From: Marinarcus sediminis | Lineage (GTDB): Bacteria; Campylobacterota; Campylobacteria; Campylobacterales; Arcobacteraceae | Direction: 5' to 3' | Assembly: GCF_048571275.1 (NCBI RefSeq) | Contig: NZ_CP182357.1 | Location: forward strand, 930,001-994,000 | DNA length: 64,000 bases | Shown here: one piece after another, positions 61,454-64,000 of the stretch | Numbering within the stretch: position 1 is the first letter of the stretch | Layout: each line of letters begins with the position of its first letter | Notes under the pieces: generated by a model | The model's database searches: none | Seen by the model: the letters and a program-made list of their open reading frames with translations, nothing else | Told to the model about the DNA's origin: nothing | Position numbers and translations under genes: made by a program

Positions 61454-63832
61454 GTGAAAAACTTAGTTATCGTAGAGTCACCAGCAAAAGCAAAAACAAT
61501 AGCAAAATTTCTTGACAAAGATTATGTCGTAATGGCATCAATGGGACATGTGAGAGATTTACCTAAGTCTAAACTTGGATTTGATCCCAATGATAATTTT
61601 AAACCACAATATTTAATATCAACCGATAAGCGAAAAGTCATCGCTGACCTAAAAAAACAGATTACAAAAGATACCGTTATCTACCTCGCAGCCGATGAGG
61701 ATAGAGAGGGAGAAGCCATTGCGTGGCACTTAATACCTGCACTTAAAATTGAAAAAAACCCTTTAAAAAGAATTGTTTTTCATGAAATTACCAAAGGGGC
61801 AATTTTAGATGCACTGCAACACCCAAGAGAGGTCAATCAAAATTTGGTCGATGCGCAACAAGCACGAAGAATTTTAGACCGAGCTGTGGGATACGAACTT
61901 TCACCTCTGTTGTGGAAAAAAGTACGGTACGGTTTGAGTGCTGGACGAGTACAAAGCGTTGCTGTACGAATTATTGTTGACAGAGAGAATGAAATAAGAG
62001 CGTTTATTCCTGAAGAGTTTTGGAAAATCAAAGCCGATTTTATCAATCCCGAATTAAAAGCTGAGTTGGCAAAAATTGAGGGAAAAGTTAAAAGAGTAGA
62101 AAATGAAGAGCAAGCACGTCTCATTGAAGCTTCAATTCATCAAGGCAATTTTGTATTAAATGAGATTGAAGAGAAAGATACCACTCGTTCACCTGCGGCT
62201 CCTTTTACCACTTCGACACTGCAACAAGAAGCCAGCAGAAAATTGGGATATTCTGTTAAACAAACCATGATTATTGCGCAACAGTTGTATGAAGGAAATG
62301 TGGGCAATATTCCAAACCACACAGGTGGACTTATTACGTATATGAGAACCGATTCATTAAATCTTTCAACCGTAGCAACAAGTGCAGCGAAAGAGGTGAT
62401 TGAAGCGCAATATGGCAAAGAGTATGCTCTGGCAAAACCACGATTGTACAAAGCCAAATCAAAAGGAGCACAAGAAGCTCACGAAGCCATCAGACCTGTT
62501 AATATGGCTTTGAAACCCTCTCAAATAAAAGAGTTTGTGGACAATTCACAATTTAGACTCTACTCTCTTATTTGGAAACGAACCATTGCTACCCAAATGG
62601 CAACAGCAAAAATTGCCAATACAACGTATAAAATTCTTGCAGGAAAAGATCAAGAGTTTGAGTTTCAAGCTAAGGGTCAAAGAATCATTTTCCCAGGGTT
62701 TATGAGAGCGTATACCGAAGGAAGTGATAATCCTGAAGCCGCACTTGACAGCACCGAAAAGATTTTGCCTAATATTGCTCAAGGAACGGTTTTAGAACGG
62801 GATAATTTAGAGTGCGAACAAAACTTTACTAAACCACCTGCAAGATACACAGAAGCTTCATTGGTTAAAAAACTTGAGTCAGAAGGAATAGGGCGACCAT
62901 CAACTTATGCCCCTACGATTTCAACGATTCAACAACGAGAGTATGTGGTCAAAACCGAAGATAAAAAACTTGCACCTACTGCCACAGGTGAAGTGGTCAA
63001 CAGCTTTTTGGTTGATCATTTCCCTGAAATTGTAGACTTGGGATTTACTGCGCGTGTGGAAGAGGAGTTTGATGATATTGCTGAGGGTAAAATTGCTTGG
63101 GAACAAGTGATGCAGAGTTTTTACGGCGATTTCAAAAAAAGCATTGATGCCAAAGAAGAGAGTATTGACAGAAACGATTACGCTCAAATTCGTGAAATTG
63201 GACTCGATCCTAAAAGTGGAAAACCTGTCAGTGCCAGAGTGGGACGATTTGGTCCCTTTGTTCAAATAGGTACTAAAGATGATGAAGAGAAACCTCTTTT
63301 TGTTGCCATTCCTGCACATTTGAATATGGATACGATTACGTTAGATGAAGCTCTGTTTTTATTCACCCTTCCAAGAGTGGTGGGTGCATTGGAAAATGGC
63401 GATGAAATCAAAGCCAATATTGGTCGATTTGGTCCCTATTTACAAGTGAAAACAAAATTCTATTCACTTAAGAACGATGATCCGTATACCATTGAGTTAC
63501 CACGTGCATTAGAGGTGATTCAAGAGTTGGATGAAGCAAAAGAGAAATCTACAATTAAATCGTTTGATAAAGAGAAAATTCAAGTCTTAATTGGTCAATA
63601 TGGACCATATATTAAACAAGGGCGAAAGAACTTTAAAATACCTAAAGGTTTAGAAGCAGAGAGTTTAACATTAGAGCAGTGTTTAGAAATTATTGAAAAA
63701 GACCCTAAAAACAGAGGGGCTAAAAAAACAGTTGCGAAAAAAGCGCCTGCTAAAAAAACTGCAGCCAAAACAACCACCAAAGCTCCTGCAAAAAAGACGG
63801 CAAGTAAAAAGAGCACAACGCCTAAGAAATAG
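61454..63832 (+). CDS. topA: DNA topoisomerase I TopA
   Basis: A 792-residue type IA topoisomerase. TOPRIM motifs IVESPAKAKTI and ADEDREGEAIAWH; active-site tyrosine in ITYMRTDS. The C-terminal part has three cysteine-free repeats (GRFGPFVQIG, GRFGPYLQVK, GQYGPYIKQG) in place of zinc fingers, then a 40-residue Lys/Ala/Thr tail resembling histone H1 tails. GTG start. A YfcE-like gene begins two bases after the stop. Confidence 0.97.
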   Translation: MKNLVIVESPAKAKTIAKFLDKDYVVMASMGHVRDLPKSKLGFDPNDNFKPQYLISTDKRKVIADLKKQITKDTVIYLAADEDREGEAIAWHLIPALKIEKNPLKRIVFHEITKGAILDALQHPREVNQNLVDAQQARRILDRAVGYELSPLLWKKVRYGLSAGRVQSVAVRIIVDRENEIRAFIPEEFWKIKADFINPELKAELAKIEGKVKRVENEEQARLIEASIHQGNFVLNEIEEKDTTRSPAAPFTTSTLQQEASRKLGYSVKQTMIIAQQLYEGNVGNIPNHTGGLITYMRTDSLNLSTVATSAAKEVIEAQYGKEYALAKPRLYKAKSKGAQEAHEAIRPVNMALKPSQIKEFVDNSQFRLYSLIWKRTIATQMATAKIANTTYKILAGKDQEFEFQAKGQRIIFPGFMRAYTEGSDNPEAALDSTEKILPNIAQGTVLERDNLECEQNFTKPPARYTEASLVKKLESEGIGRPSTYAPTISTIQQREYVVKTEDKKLAPTATGEVVNSFLVDHFPEIVDLGFTARVEEEFDDIAEGKIAWEQVMQSFYGDFKKSIDAKEESIDRNDYAQIREIGLDPKSGKPVSARVGRFGPFVQIGTKDDEEKPLFVAIPAHLNMDTITLDEALFLFTLPRVVGALENGDEIKANIGRFGPYLQVKTKFYSLKNDDPYTIELPRALEVIQELDEAKEKSTIKSFDKEKIQVLIGQYGPYIKQGRKNFKIPKGLEAESLTLEQCLEIIEKDPKNRGAKKTVAKKAPAKKTAAKTTTKAPAKKTASKKSTTPKK

Positions 63833-63834
63833 TT

Positions 63835-64000
63835 ATGAAAATAGCCGTATTATCTGATAGCCATCTTAAAGTGGGCTACACAAAGGAGGTCATTGAGTTT
63901 TTAAAGACTCAAGGGGCTGCGTATATTATCCATGCAGGTGATTTGTGTACCAAAGATAATTTGGAGACCATTAAAAAAGCACAACTGCCATATGTGTGTG
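63835..64000 (+). CDS. YfcE/MJ0936-type phosphodiesterase, 3' part missing
   Basis: The first 55 codons of a calcineurin-like phosphoesterase, cut by the right edge. KIAVLSDSHLKVGY carries the metal-binding D8 and H10, and HAGDLCTKDNLE the next aspartate. This SDSH/GD arrangement is that of small phosphodiesterases such as YfcE. It starts two bases after topA, so it is probably co-transcribed. Confidence 0.8.
   Translation, partial: MKIAVLSDSHLKVGYTKEVIEFLKTQGAAYIIHAGDLCTKDNLETIKKAQLPYVC

Noticed and set aside
1..64000. tRNA, rRNA, tmRNA, CRISPR array, insertion sequence or prophage
   Set aside because: Looked for in all gaps; no cloverleaf, repeat-spacer array, transposase or phage structural gene was seen.

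Overview
The window is an AT-rich bacterial chromosome segment that looks like the phylum Campylobacterota, most probably Arcobacteraceae (Arcobacter-like). The evidence is: a 14-gene nuo operon whose nuoE and nuoF positions hold two unrelated small proteins; the gene order lpxB-fabZ-lpxA-clpX-mreB-mreC; a CcoG cytochrome cbb3 assembly protein; MqnD of the futalosine menaquinone route; a QueH-type queuosine enzyme; and Sel1-like and LPP20-like secreted proteins. The assignment rests on remembered gene content and order, not on a search.

Layout. 1-9.3 kb: a metallophosphoesterase cut by the left edge, a DJ-1/PfpI protein, two tandem FlgO-domain envelope proteins, pyrG-recJ, ccoG, an unrecognised 274-residue protein and an unrecognised lipoprotein. 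9.4-19.6 kb: azlC/azlD behind mnmG, ribE, the envelope and cell-shape operon lpxB-fabZ-lpxA-clpX-mreB-mreC, and queH. 19.7-28.1 kb: a lipoprotein gene whose only sensible start is ATA, then an IclR regulator divergent from a four-gene acyl-CoA operon. That operon encodes a CitE-like lyase, an acyl-CoA ligase fused to a second CitE-like domain, a mesaconyl-CoA hydratase and an L-malyl/beta-methylmalyl-CoA lyase. It is followed by a terminator, an odd GC-rich 31-codon ORF and a DUF5718-type protein. 28.2-35.8 kb: a Cache chemoreceptor, a c-type-heme GGDEF/EAL protein, endonuclease IV and a large LPP20-domain lipoprotein.

36.0-40.3 kb is an accessory defence patch: a controller (C) protein, a type II restriction enzyme, a convergent C5-cytosine methyltransferase, then a HEPN-type Abi_2 protein translationally coupled to a 31-codon ORF. 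A 19-bp near-perfect direct repeat brackets the restriction-modification part. 40.4-44.4 kb holds an FMN reductase, a Sel1 protein, an AEC permease and a two-gene unit ending in an AAA ATPase. 44.7-58.7 kb is the nuo operon. 58.8-64 kb holds a Bax-like glucosaminidase, mqnD-murB, topA and the start of a YfcE-like phosphodiesterase cut by the right edge.

How the genes work together. The nuo complex, CcoG and MqnD point to a menaquinone-linked respiratory chain ending in a cbb3 oxidase, with complex I probably fed by a carrier other than NADH. The IclR-linked cluster could interconvert mesaconyl-CoA with propionyl-CoA plus glyoxylate and is the best candidate for an under-described pathway. No tRNA, rRNA, CRISPR array, insertion sequence or prophage was seen.
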